A program made the position numbers and the translations under genes. This document shows, one piece after another, positions 8,146-15,859 of a stretch of 64,000 nt of DNA (position 1 is the stretch's first letter; every line of letters begins with the position of its first letter). Below the pieces are notes generated by a model that saw only the letters and a list, made by a program, of their open reading frames with translations, searched no databases and was not told the DNA's origin. The stretch comes from DATBDN01 sp963715995 (GTDB taxonomy: Bacteria; Actinomycetota; Thermoleophilia; Solirubrobacterales; Thermoleophilaceae): contig OY970283.1 of assembly GCA_963715995.1 (NCBI GenBank), positions 992,001 to 1,056,000 on the forward strand, read 5' to 3'.

Positions 8146-9501
8146 ATGCGCCGTATCGCTCCGCTGCTCGCCGTCCTGATAACCGTCTTCGCAGCCGCTC
8201 CGGCCCACGCCGCGCTGCCGCCCGTCAAGCACGTCTTCGTGATCGTGCTGGAGAACGAGGACGCCGCCACCACCTTCGGCTCCGACAGCCCGGCGCCGTA
8301 CCTTGCGCAGACGCTGCCGTCGATGGGCGCCTACCTGCCGAACTACTACGGGACCGGGCACAACAGCCTCGACAACTACATCTCGATGATCTCGGGCCAG
8401 GGCCCGAACCCGCAGACGCAGGCCGACTGCGGGACCTTCTCGGACTTCACCGGCGCCAGCATCGGCCCCGACGGCCAGGCCACGGGCAGCGGCTGCGTCT
8501 ACCCCGCGGCGGTCTCGACGATCGCGAACCAGCTCGAGACCAAGGGTGTGAAGTGGCGCGGCTACATGGAGGACATGGCGAACGGGCCGCCCGACCAGGC
8601 CACCTGCCGCCATGCCGACCTGAACAGCGCCGACTCGACCGAGAGCGCACGCGCGGGCGACCAGTACGCGGCCAAGCACAACCCGTTCGTCTACTTCCAC
8701 TCGCTGATCGACGGCCCCAGCTGTCGCGACAACGACGTCGACCTGAAGCTGATGCAGGGCGACCTCGCCGTGGCCGGGACGACCGCGGCCTACAACTTCA
8801 TCACGCCGAACCTGTGCCACGACGGCCACGACACTCCCTGTCAGGGGTCTGCGGAGCCCGGCGGGATGACCTCGGCCAACGCCTTCCTCCAGCAGTGGGT
8901 GCCGATCATCCTTGCCTCACCCGCCTACAAGCAGGACGGCATGCTGATCGTGACCTTCGACGAGGCCGAATCGGGCGACGACTCGAGCGCCTGCTGCAAC
9001 GAGCAGGCGGCGAACACGCCGTCGGCTGGTGGCACGCATCCGGGCCCCGGCGGCGGCAGGATCGGCGCTGTCGTGCTCTCGCCGTTCACGAAGGCGGGCA
9101 CGGTCGACCAGACGCCCTACAACCACTACTCGATGCTGCGCGGCATGGAGGACCTGTTCGGGCTCGACCACCTGGGCTACGCGGCCGCTGACGGCCTGGT
9201 GCCACTCGGCCCGGCGCTGTTCAGCCAGACGCCCGCGCTGAAGCTCGTGACCAAGGTCAAGCGGGTGGACCGCAACCACGTGCAGTTCAAGGTCACCACG
9301 AACGTGCTGGCGAAGATGGCCACGAGCGGCAACTGCAAGTCGGTCGCGCGCAACACCTCCGAGAAGGGCACCGGCACGATCACGGCGCGCTACACGAAGG
9401 CGGGCCGCTGCAAGCTAACCGTCTCGCGCGCGGGCTGGAAGTCAGCCGCGAAGACCGTGAAGCTGAAGAAGCCCGCGGCGGCGAAGAAGAAGAAGCATTA
9501 G
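8146..9501 (+). CDS. Secreted phosphoesterase (AcpA/phospholipase C-like family)
   Basis: 451 residues with a Sec signal peptide (MRRIAPLLAVLITVFAAAP, cut near AHA-A). The mature N-terminus HVFVIVLENEDAATTFGSD and the later GTGHNSLDNYISMISGQGPN match the metal- and nucleophile-bearing motifs of the bacterial phosphoesterase family (PF04185: acid phosphatases, phospholipases C, phosphatidylinositol-3-phosphatase). LIVTFDEAESGDDSS and GGRIGAVVLSP follow, plus HYSMLRGMEDLFGL near the end of the domain. A short beta-rich tail and a lysine-rich C-terminus (KKPAAAKKKKH) may hold it at the wall. It would hydrolyse phosphate esters outside the cell; substrate unknown. Confidence 0.85.
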   Translation: MRRIAPLLAVLITVFAAAPAHAALPPVKHVFVIVLENEDAATTFGSDSPAPYLAQTLPSMGAYLPNYYGTGHNSLDNYISMISGQGPNPQTQADCGTFSDFTGASIGPDGQATGSGCVYPAAVSTIANQLETKGVKWRGYMEDMANGPPDQATCRHADLNSADSTESARAGDQYAAKHNPFVYFHSLIDGPSCRDNDVDLKLMQGDLAVAGTTAAYNFITPNLCHDGHDTPCQGSAEPGGMTSANAFLQQWVPIILASPAYKQDGMLIVTFDEAESGDDSSACCNEQAANTPSAGGTHPGPGGGRIGAVVLSPFTKAGTVDQTPYNHYSMLRGMEDLFGLDHLGYAAADGLVPLGPALFSQTPALKLVTKVKRVDRNHVQFKVTTNVLAKMATSGNCKSVARNTSEKGTGTITARYTKAGRCKLTVSRAGWKSAAKTVKLKKPAAAKKKKH

Positions 9502-9511
9502 GTAAAGCGCG

Positions 9512-11737
9512 GTGCGGATCGCAGCTGCTTGCCTGCTGTTGGTCCTGCTGAGCGCGGGCTCGGCCCACGCCGCGACGATCACCCCGAGCCGCCACGACGA
9601 TCCCGCCAGCGGGGGCACGACGTGTGTTCCCACCGCGAGCGACTGCTCACTGCGCGGCGCGGTCGCGGCGGCGCAGATCGGGGACACCGTGCAACTCGGC
9701 TCGGGCGACTACCCGTTGTCGCAAGGCGAGCTCGCGGTCGGCAAGAACATCACCATCGCCGGCGCCGGTCCGTCGGCGACCACGATCCGCCAGACCACGC
9801 AGAAGCGCGTGATCCACGTGACCGGCGGGACGGGCCTGACACTCACGGGCCTGACGGTCACCGGCGGCCACGTCACGGCCGCGAACGGGTCAGCGGGCAC
9901 CAGTGTCTCCCCCGACGGCGGCTCCGGCGGCGGCGCCTTCGGTGCAGGCGTTGACGGCGCCGGCACCATGACGCTGACCGATGTCGTCGTCACCGGCAAC
10001 AGCGCAACCGGTGGCGACGGCGGGGCGGGCAACTCCGGCACGTCGCCCGGCGCGGGCGGCGCGGGCGGCGGCGCTTCCGGCGCTGGGATCAGCGGTGGGA
10101 CAAGCCTGACGCTGACGCGGGTCGCCGTGACGGCGAACGTCGCGATCAGCGGGAGCGGAGGCACGGGCGGCAACGCCGGCACGACCGGCACCGGTGGGCA
10201 CGGTGGCACGGCCGGGCAACCGGGCAGCGCCGGCATCTCGATGGGCATCGGCTCGTCGCTCGTGGCCCGCGACACGCTGATCGCCGACAACAGCGCGGTC
10301 GTCGGTCACGGCGGCTCGGGCGGGGGCGGCGGCACCACATCCGGCGCGGGCGGCGGCGGCGGGTCGGGCGAGCCTGCCGACGGCGGGGGACTCTTCTCCA
10401 ACGGCACGGTGTCCCTCACCAACGTGACCTTCGCCGCCAACTCGGCCGGCGGCTCGGATGGCGGCGCCGGCGGCGTCGGGCGCGCGGTCTCGAACGCGGC
10501 GAACGGCGGTGCCGGCGGAGCAGCCTCGGGTGGGGCCGGTGGGTCGATCGCGCTCCTCAACGGCGCACAAGCCCACTTCGCGTCGGTGACGATCGCGACG
10601 AGCAGCACGCAGGCGGGGACCGCGGGAGTGGGTGGCGCCGGAGTGCACGGCGGCATCTCGGGCGCCAACGGAAGCGATGCCGTCGACGAGGGCGGCGATC
10701 TCTTCGTCTACTCCTCGACGCTGACGATGGGCGACACGCTCATCGCGCTTGGAACGGGCCACACAGGGTCCGAGAACTGCTCGATCCGGGGTGGCTCCAG
10801 CTTCACGACCCTCGGTCACAACCTCGACGATCGCAATCAGTGCGTTGCGGTTCCTGCGGCGGGCGACCTGCATGACGCCATTGTCGCGCTCGGGCCGCTA
10901 CAGGACAACGGCGGCCCCACGCAGACGCTCGCGCTGCTCCCTGGAAGCACGGCTATCAGCGCAGGCGCGGCGCCGTGCCTCGACGCCGGCGGCGCGACGC
11001 TGACGGCCGACGCGCGCGGGCTGCCGCGCAGCTCGCCGTGCGACATCGGTGCGTTCGAAGGCCAGGCGGCCACGCTTGCCGCGCCGACGGTGACCGGCGC
11101 GCCGGCCGTCGGCAGCCTCCTGAGCTGCAGCCCCGGCGCCACGGGCGGCGACGCGCCGCAGACGACCACCTTGGAGTGGTTGCGCGATGGCGCCCATGTC
11201 GCCGCCGGCTCTGACTACACGGTGACGGACGCCGACGCCGGGCACGCGCTCAGCTGTAAGCAGACCGTCGCCAACGCATTTGGCACCGCGAGTGCCAGGA
11301 GCGCCGAAGTGGCCATCCCGGCCCCGCCTCCACCCGCGGCCCCGCCAGCCACGGCGCCGACTGAGCCACCGGTGGTGCTGGTGCCCGCGATCAAGGGCCT
11401 GAAGCTGTCACCAAGCTCCGTCCGCAACCGTCACACGACGACGATCACGTTCTCGCTCAGCGGCCGTGCCGTCATCGTGAAGTTCTCCCTCCGGCGCTCC
11501 GCCGGCGGGGTCAGGTCCGGGAAGCAGTGCGTCGCGCGCTCGCGCCGGCATCCGCACGGAAAGGCATGCACGCGGCTCGTCTCGGTTAGCGGCGCGCCGA
11601 AGGCCACTACGCCCAAGCTCGGAGCCGCGAAGGTGCAGTGGAAACCAAGCCATCTCGCCGTCGGCAGCTACGTCCTCACCGCAACGCCGGCCGGCGGCAA
11701 GCCCGTGACGGCGAAGTTCAAGGTCAGGAAGCGCTAG
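9512..11737 (+). CDS. Secreted parallel beta-helix protein with Ig-like C-terminus
   Basis: 741 residues, GTG start, signal peptide MRIAACLLLVLLSAGSAHAA-like. The N-terminal CSLRGAVAAAQIGDTVQL and TLTGLTVTGG motifs are typical of right-handed beta-helix surface proteins (pectin-lyase fold with a choice-of-anchor type tail). The middle, residues about 125-390, is a long Gly/Ala/Ser/Thr-rich series of helix rungs with GGxGGxGG turns. SAGAAPCLDAGG..DARG..RSSPCDIGAFEG closes the helix and is a recurrent end signature. An Ig-like module (SCSPGATGG to SARSAEVAIP), a proline-rich linker and a basic C-terminal beta domain follow. Probably a cell-surface or adhesive protein; no catalytic site was seen. 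Confidence 0.8.
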   Translation: MRIAAACLLLVLLSAGSAHAATITPSRHDDPASGGTTCVPTASDCSLRGAVAAAQIGDTVQLGSGDYPLSQGELAVGKNITIAGAGPSATTIRQTTQKRVIHVTGGTGLTLTGLTVTGGHVTAANGSAGTSVSPDGGSGGGAFGAGVDGAGTMTLTDVVVTGNSATGGDGGAGNSGTSPGAGGAGGGASGAGISGGTSLTLTRVAVTANVAISGSGGTGGNAGTTGTGGHGGTAGQPGSAGISMGIGSSLVARDTLIADNSAVVGHGGSGGGGGTTSGAGGGGGSGEPADGGGLFSNGTVSLTNVTFAANSAGGSDGGAGGVGRAVSNAANGGAGGAASGGAGGSIALLNGAQAHFASVTIATSSTQAGTAGVGGAGVHGGISGANGSDAVDEGGDLFVYSSTLTMGDTLIALGTGHTGSENCSIRGGSSFTTLGHNLDDRNQCVAVPAAGDLHDAIVALGPLQDNGGPTQTLALLPGSTAISAGAAPCLDAGGATLTADARGLPRSSPCDIGAFEGQAATLAAPTVTGAPAVGSLLSCSPGATGGDAPQTTTLEWLRDGAHVAAGSDYTVTDADAGHALSCKQTVANAFGTASARSAEVAIPAPPPPAAPPATAPTEPPVVLVPAIKGLKLSPSSVRNRHTTTITFSLSGRAVIVKFSLRRSAGGVRSGKQCVARSRRHPHGKACTRLVSVSGAPKATTPKLGAAKVQWKPSHLAVGSYVLTATPAGGKPVTAKFKVRKR

Positions 11738-12973
11738 CTACAGGGCCGTCCCGCGCACCTGGTCGAAGATCGCCAGTGCGCGGTCGAGGTGCTCGCGCTC
11801 GTGCGTGGCCATCACGCTCGTGCGGATCAGCGCGCCGCCGCGGGCCACAGCGGGATAGAGCGCCACGTTGGTGTAGACGCCGGCGTCGTAGAGCGCCTTC
11901 CAGAAGACCACGGCCTGCCAGTCGTCGCCGATCACCACGGGCACGACCGGCGTGATCGGCTCGCTCTCGATGATGTTGAAGCCGCGCTCCTTCAGCCCGT
12001 CGCGCAGGTAGCGCGCGTTGTCGAGCAGCTTCGCGAACAGGGGCGGGCCTTCGTCCGAGTTGCAGATCTTGACGGCGGCCAGCGCGGCGCCGATCGCGGC
12101 CGGCACGGCGGAGGCGGTGAACAGGAACGAGCGCGCCTGGATGCGCAGGAAGTCGATCACCTCGTGCGAGCCGGCCAGGAAGCCGCCGCAGGAGGCAAGC
12201 GACTTGGAGAAGGTGCCCATGCGCAGGTCGACGTCGTCCTCCACGCCGAGCACCTCGCAGGCGCCGCGGCCGTGCGCACCGAGAGCGCCGACCCCGTGGG
12301 CCTCGTCGACCATCACGCGGGCGCCGTAGCGCTTCGCCAGCGGCACGACCGTGTTCAGGTCGCAGACGTCGCCCTCCATCGAGTAGACGCCGTCGACGAC
12401 CACGAGCACGCCGCCGCCGTCACCGGTCGAGCGCTCGAGGATCTCCTCCAGCCGCTTCAGGCGGTTGTGGCGGAACGGCCGGATGCGCGCGTGCGACATC
12501 GCCACGCCGTCCATGATCGAGGCGTGGTCGCCGGAGTCGACGATCACGGTGTCGCCGGGTGCGAGCAGGGTCGAGAGCGCCCCCACGTTTGCCTGGTAGC
12601 CGGTGGTGAAGACGATGGCGTCCTCGGTCTTCATCCAGTCCGCGATCTCGGCCTCGAGCTCCTGGTGCAGCGAGATCGTGCCGTTCAGCAGGCGCGAGCC
12701 GGTCAGCGCCGTGCCGTACTCGTCGAGCGCGCTGCGGGCGGCGGCAATCACGCGCTCGTCGGCGGTCAGCCCGAGGTAGTTGTTGGACCCGAGCATCACC
12801 CGCTCGGAGCCCTCCATCTCCACTACGGGACCGGCTGGGCCCTCCAGCAGGCGGAAATATGGCAGCAGGTCTTGGTCGCGTGCAGCTTGCAGCTGCTCGA
12901 CTCGTTCGTGGTTGCGTGCCTTCTCGAAGAGATCGACCGCGACCCGGGGCTGTGTAGGGTGCTGCGTCGCCAT
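11738..12973 (-). CDS. Alpha-oxoamine synthase, serine palmitoyltransferase-like
   Basis: 411 residues from the ATG at 12973; an in-frame ATG at 13024 would add 17 residues. PLP enzyme of the family that condenses an acyl-CoA with an amino acid (KBL, BioF, HemA, SPT). Visible: GSNNYLGL, the HAS motif in VIVDSGDHASIMDG, VDEAHGVGALG (PLP-ring His/Asp region), and the PLP lysine in GTFSKSLASCGGF (about K257). The GTFSKS..GGF lysine motif followed by SFLFTASAVP resembles bacterial serine palmitoyltransferases, whereas KBL and BioF usually have GTLGKA. The SPT-like reading is therefore favoured; KBL is the alternative. The divergent neighbour is an acyltransferase-like GNAT gene, which fits lipid synthesis. 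Confidence 0.8.
   Translation of the reverse strand: MATQHPTQPRVAVDLFEKARNHERVEQLQAARDQDLLPYFRLLEGPAGPVVEMEGSERVMLGSNNYLGLTADERVIAAARSALDEYGTALTGSRLLNGTISLHQELEAEIADWMKTEDAIVFTTGYQANVGALSTLLAPGDTVIVDSGDHASIMDGVAMSHARIRPFRHNRLKRLEEILERSTGDGGGVLVVVDGVYSMEGDVCDLNTVVPLAKRYGARVMVDEAHGVGALGAHGRGACEVLGVEDDVDLRMGTFSKSLASCGGFLAGSHEVIDFLRIQARSFLFTASAVPAAIGAALAAVKICNSDEGPPLFAKLLDNARYLRDGLKERGFNIIESEPITPVVPVVIGDDWQAVVFWKALYDAGVYTNVALYPAVARGGALIRTSVMATHEREHLDRALAIFDQVRGTAL
12955..12960 (+). promoter_or_regulatory. -10 hexamer TAGGGT inside the SPT-like gene
   Basis: TAGGGT lies 11 nt upstream of the ATG at 12972 and within the first codons of the opposite gene. Promoter and start are therefore embedded in the neighbour's coding sequence. 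Confidence 0.35.
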
Positions 12974-14105
12974 GGCCGTTGAAGTCCGCCCAGTCCGCTC
13001 GCGCAGAGATCTGATGCGGTTCATCAGGTTGCCCTTCCGACTCTATAAGGGCCAGCCGAACTGGGTCCCGCCCCTGATCTACGAGCGCAAGCGCCACCTC
13101 GATCGCAAGAAGAACCCGTTCTTCGAGCATGCCGAGGCGGAGTACTTCCTGGCGCTGCGCGACGGCGAGGTGGTGGGGCGGATCTCGGCGCACATCGACC
13201 AGCGCCTGAACGAGTTTCAGAACAACGACTGGGGGCTGTTCGGCTTCTTCGAGTCGATCGACGACCAGGAGGTCGCCGACGCGCTCTTCAAGGCCGCCGA
13301 GGACTGGAACCGCGAACGGGGCCGCGACCGCGTGGTCGGGCCATTCGACTTCTCCACCAACCACGAGTGCGGCCTGCTGGTGGACGGCTACGACCTGAAG
13401 CCGCAGGTGCTCGAGTTCTGGCACCACCCCTACTACCAGGGCCTGTTCGAGAACGCCGGCATGACGAAGGCGATGGACCTCTACAAGTACTTCCTCGACG
13501 TCTCGGACCGCCAGAAGATCCTGCCGGTGGTGGTCGAGCTGGCCGGCAAGGTCGAGTCCGAGCACGGCGTGATCGTGCGCAACATGAACAAGAAGGTCTT
13601 CGAGTCCGAGGTCCGTCGCTTCATGGACGTCTACAACGCCGCATGGGAGAGCAACTGGGGCTTCGTGCCGCTCACCGAGGCCGAGCTGCGCGAGTACGCC
13701 AAGCAGCTCAAGCCGCTGCTGGACGAGAGCTGGGCGTGGATCGCGGAGAAGGACGGCGAGACCGCCGGCGCGGCGCTCACGCTGCTCGACTGGAACGAGG
13801 TCCTGATCGGCATGAACGGGCGGCTGCTGCCCTTCGGCTGGCTCAAGTTCTTGCTCGGCCGCAAGAAGATCCGCCACGTGCGCGTGTTCGCGCTCGGCGT
13901 CAAGCCCGAGTTCCAGCACACCGGCGTGGCGGCCAAGTTCTACATCGAGCACTTCGACCAGGCCGAGCGCGGGGTCGTGAAAAGCGGCGAGATGGGGTGG
14001 ATCCTCGAGGCCAACACCGCGATGAATCGCGGCATGGAGGCCATGGGCGGGCGCATCGTCAAGCGCTACCGGGTGTACGAGAAGACCCTCGACGGCGAGC
14101 AGTAG
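12972..14105 (+). CDS. GNAT-fold N-acyltransferase, possible bacterial ceramide synthase relative
   Basis: 377 residues. The N-terminal VRPVRSRRDLMRFIRLPFRLYKGQPNWVPPL and ERKRHLDRKKNPFFEHAEAEYFLALRDGEVVGRI belong to a widespread GNAT-like family with two acetyltransferase-type halves. The second half has VRVFALGVKPEFQHTGVAAKFY, a GNAT acyl-CoA-binding region, and ends MGGRIVKRYRVYEKTL. Members of this kind of family accompany sphingolipid genes in some bacteria, and bacterial ceramide synthase is a GNAT-fold enzyme. With a divergent SPT-like gene, N-acylation of a sphingoid base is a reasonable but unproven proposal. Its ATG shares CATG with the start of the opposite gene. Confidence 0.7.
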   Translation: MAVEVRPVRSRRDLMRFIRLPFRLYKGQPNWVPPLIYERKRHLDRKKNPFFEHAEAEYFLALRDGEVVGRISAHIDQRLNEFQNNDWGLFGFFESIDDQEVADALFKAAEDWNRERGRDRVVGPFDFSTNHECGLLVDGYDLKPQVLEFWHHPYYQGLFENAGMTKAMDLYKYFLDVSDRQKILPVVVELAGKVESEHGVIVRNMNKKVFESEVRRFMDVYNAAWESNWGFVPLTEAELREYAKQLKPLLDESWAWIAEKDGETAGAALTLLDWNEVLIGMNGRLLPFGWLKFLLGRKKIRHVRVFALGVKPEFQHTGVAAKFYIEHFDQAERGVVKSGEMGWILEANTAMNRGMEAMGGRIVKRYRVYEKTLDGEQ

Positions 14106-14108
14106 AGT
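14103..14108 (+). promoter_or_regulatory. -10 hexamer TAGAGT
   Basis: TAGAGT overlaps the stop of the GNAT gene and ends 11 nt before the ATG at 14120. The intervening CGCCTCCTCGG has no purine-rich ribosome-binding site. Confidence 0.35.
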
Positions 14109-14119
14109 CGCCTCCTCGG

Positions 14120-14434
14120 ATGAGCGAGCGCCACGACATCGAGGACACCGCGGCCGCGAACGGCCACAGCGAGTCGTCGCTCGCGCCGGTGCTCGCGGCC
14201 AGCGAGGCCCGCGCGATCGAGCCGGTCCAGCAGGCCCAGCTGCCCGTGCCCGTGGTGGCCGCCGCCGGCGGCGCCGTGGTCGGCGCTGCCGCGTTCCTGC
14301 TGCTGCGCATCCTGCGCCGGCCGGCACGGCGACGCGCGGCCGTGCGGCTCGGCAGGCGACGTGGCCGCAGCCGCGGCCTGGAGATCACGGGCTCACGCTC
14401 GTTTCTCGTCGACGTGCACATGCTCAAGAGGTGA
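14120..14434 (+). CDS. Small single-pass membrane protein
   Basis: 104 residues. Acidic/neutral N-terminus (MSERHDIEDTAAANGHSES), one hydrophobic segment (VVAAAGGAVVGAAAFLLLRI) and a strongly basic C-terminus with many Arg residues (RRPARRRAAVRLGRRRGRSR). The positive-inside rule puts the C-terminus in the cytoplasm, where it could contact nucleic acid or lipids. The stop overlaps the next start (GTGA). No family recognised. Confidence 0.6.
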   Translation: MSERHDIEDTAAANGHSESSLAPVLAASEARAIEPVQQAQLPVPVVAAAGGAVVGAAAFLLLRILRRPARRRAAVRLGRRRGRSRGLEITGSRSFLVDVHMLKR

Positions 14435-15309
14435 GCGCCACGGTCGTCGCCGAGTGCGACGTCCGGCCCGTCGGCCCATACCGGCTGCCACCTGCGGGCC
14501 GCGACGGCCTGCTGCGCCGTCGCGACGGCGTGTTCTGGCGCCTCCTGCACGACGGCGAGGGTCAGCCCGTCGTTGTCCGTGTCTGGCCCGCAGGCGGCTG
14601 CGTGCGTTTCCACGCCGAGGCCTTCTCCGAGCAGGCGGCGCAGTGGGGGATCGAGCGGATGCGCTTCGCCTTCGGGGTCGACCACTCGCTGGCGGAGTTC
14701 CAGCGCGCGTTCAAGCGCGACCCCCTGATCGGGCCGATCATCCGCCGCGCCCCCTGGGCGCGGCCGCTGCGGCGGCCCGAGCCGTTCGAGGCGCTCGCGT
14801 GGGCCATCACCGAGCAGCTGATCGAGTCGGAGCGCGCGGAGGACATCCAGCGCCGCATCGTGTGGCGCTTCGGGCGCCGCGGCGAGCACGGGCTGCGCGA
14901 CGCACCAACGCCCGCGGCGCTCGCGGGGCGCGCGCCGGCCGAGCTGTGCGCAATCGACCTGGGGCCACGCCGCGCGCAGGCCATGGTCGAGGCAGCGCGC
15001 GAGATAGCGGCTGGACGCGTGGACCTCGGAGAGCACGAGCGGGCCTGGGAGCGGCTGCTGCGGATCCGCAACATCGGCCCCTGGACGATCGAGAAGCTGG
15101 CCTTCCACGGCCAGGGCCGCGACGACATGCTGCCGGCGGGCGACCTCGCCTACGTGAAGCTGGTCGGGCGGATGCTGCGCCTGGGCCGCCGCGCCGAGGT
15201 CGACGAGGTGCGCGCGTTCTTCGCTCCCTACGCGCCGTTCGAGGGCCTCGCCGGCCTCTACCTGCTGCGCGGGCGGCGCTTCGTGATGCCCGCAGGGCCG
15301 CCCGTCTAG
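14431..15309 (+). CDS. DNA-3-methyladenine glycosylase, AlkA/HhH-GPD type
   Basis: 292 residues, GTG start overlapping the previous stop by 4 bp. Base-excision repair glycosylase that removes alkylated purines. The N-terminal domain (RPVGPYRLPPAGRDG) is followed by the helical core: PFEALAWAITEQLIESERA, LGPRRAQAMVEAAREIAAG, and the helix-hairpin-helix LLRIRNIGPWTIEKLAFHG followed by LPAGDLAY, whose Asp (about residue 238) is the expected catalytic residue. This corresponds to the HhH-GPD motif of AlkA and MutY relatives. The gene ends at the left border of repeat element 1. Confidence 0.85.
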   Translation: MSATVVAECDVRPVGPYRLPPAGRDGLLRRRDGVFWRLLHDGEGQPVVVRVWPAGGCVRFHAEAFSEQAAQWGIERMRFAFGVDHSLAEFQRAFKRDPLIGPIIRRAPWARPLRRPEPFEALAWAITEQLIESERAEDIQRRIVWRFGRRGEHGLRDAPTPAALAGRAPAELCAIDLGPRRAQAMVEAAREIAAGRVDLGEHERAWERLLRIRNIGPWTIEKLAFHGQGRDDMLPAGDLAYVKLVGRMLRLGRRAEVDEVRAFFAPYAPFEGLAGLYLLRGRRFVMPAGPPV

Positions 15310-15411
15310 GGCATTCTCCGCCCTCGCGCTCTGCCGGCACGCGGCGCAAACTGCGGCGGCCAAGGGGTGGAGGCGACCGATGCCTGGGTCCCCTTCGCGG
15401 GGCCGGAATCC

Positions 15412-15463
15412 CGTTCGTTGGGGACTTTTGGGTGCCAGGGCACCCAAAAGTCCCCAACGAACG
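15412..15463. repeat. Perfect palindrome, 25-bp arms, 2-nt loop
   Basis: Arms 15412-15436 and 15439-15463 are exact reverse complements, centred on AG, with the core GTTGGGGACTTTTGGGTGCC. A related, imperfect palindrome (CGATCGTTGGGGA arms) occurs in element 3 at 27969-28020. Confidence 0.9.
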
Positions 15464-15486
15464 CCGGATCGTGGGCGCCGCGCGAG

Positions 15487-15660
15487 CGCGCTACGCCCAG
15501 CGCGGCGATCGCGCTCCGCCCAGCGCGGCGATCGCGCTCCGCCCAGCGCGGCGATCGCGCTCCGCCCAGCGCGGCGATCGCGCTACGCCCAGCGCCGCGC
15601 GAGCGCGCTCCGCCCAGCGGCGATCGCGCTCCGCCCAGCGCGGCGATCGCGCTCCTGCGG
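15487..15660. repeat. 23-bp tandem repeat, about seven copies
   Basis: The unit is CGCGGCGATCGCGCTC plus CGCCCAG, with the first full copies at 15501-15523, 15524-15546 and 15547-15569. Later copies carry substitutions and length changes. There are no spacers between units, so this is not a CRISPR array. Confidence 0.85.
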
Positions 15661-15662
15661 GG

Positions 15663-15709
15663 GGCTGTGCGACAAAGACCACCGCACAGGTGGTTTATGT
15701 CGCACAGCC
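15663..15709. repeat. TGTGCGACA palindrome, copy 1
   Basis: Outer arms GGCTGTGCGACA (15663-15674) and TGTCGCACAGCC (15698-15709). An inner stem ACCACC/GGTGGT encloses a short loop. The right half GGTGGTTTATGTCGCACAGC is identical in all three copies in the window. Confidence 0.85.
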
Positions 15710-15859
15710 GACGAAAAAACCGCCTCGCGACCTCCGCGAGCGCCCCTTCCGGCACCCCTTGGCCGAGGCGGTTTCCGCCCCCCGTGGGCAGAGCGAGCGG
15801 GCGGAGAGCGCGGACGGGTGCGGGCAGGGAACCACGCTTGCCCGCCGAAAGGCGGATGG

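Larger units (their letters stand above)
15327..15799 (+). repeat. Inverted-repeat element 1 (non-coding, MITE-like)
   Basis: This fills the 550-bp gap between 15309 and 15860. Imperfect terminal inverted repeats lie at about 15327-15371 and 15753-15799, with the shared core CGGCCAAGGGGTG. Inside are a 25-bp-arm palindrome (15412-15463), a 23-bp tandem repeat (15487-15660) and a TGTGCGACA palindrome (15663-15709). Related elements lie at 23.2-23.6 kb and 27.8-28.1 kb, and a lone terminus at 56.0 kb. No open frame in it looks like a protein. No flanking direct repeat was found for this copy. Confidence 0.7.

Noticed and set aside
9512..11737. Pectate or polysaccharide lyase
   Set aside because: The beta-helix fold is shared, but no lyase active-site residues were recognised; the glycine-rich rungs and closing signature suit a structural surface protein.
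11738..12973. Threonine-degradation gene kbl paired with tdh
   Set aside because: No threonine dehydrogenase is adjacent, and the lysine motif GTFSKS is unlike KBL; kept only as an alternative.
15487..15660. Regular repeats that could suggest a CRISPR array
   Set aside because: The 23-bp units are contiguous with no unique spacers and there are no cas genes, so it is a simple tandem repeat.
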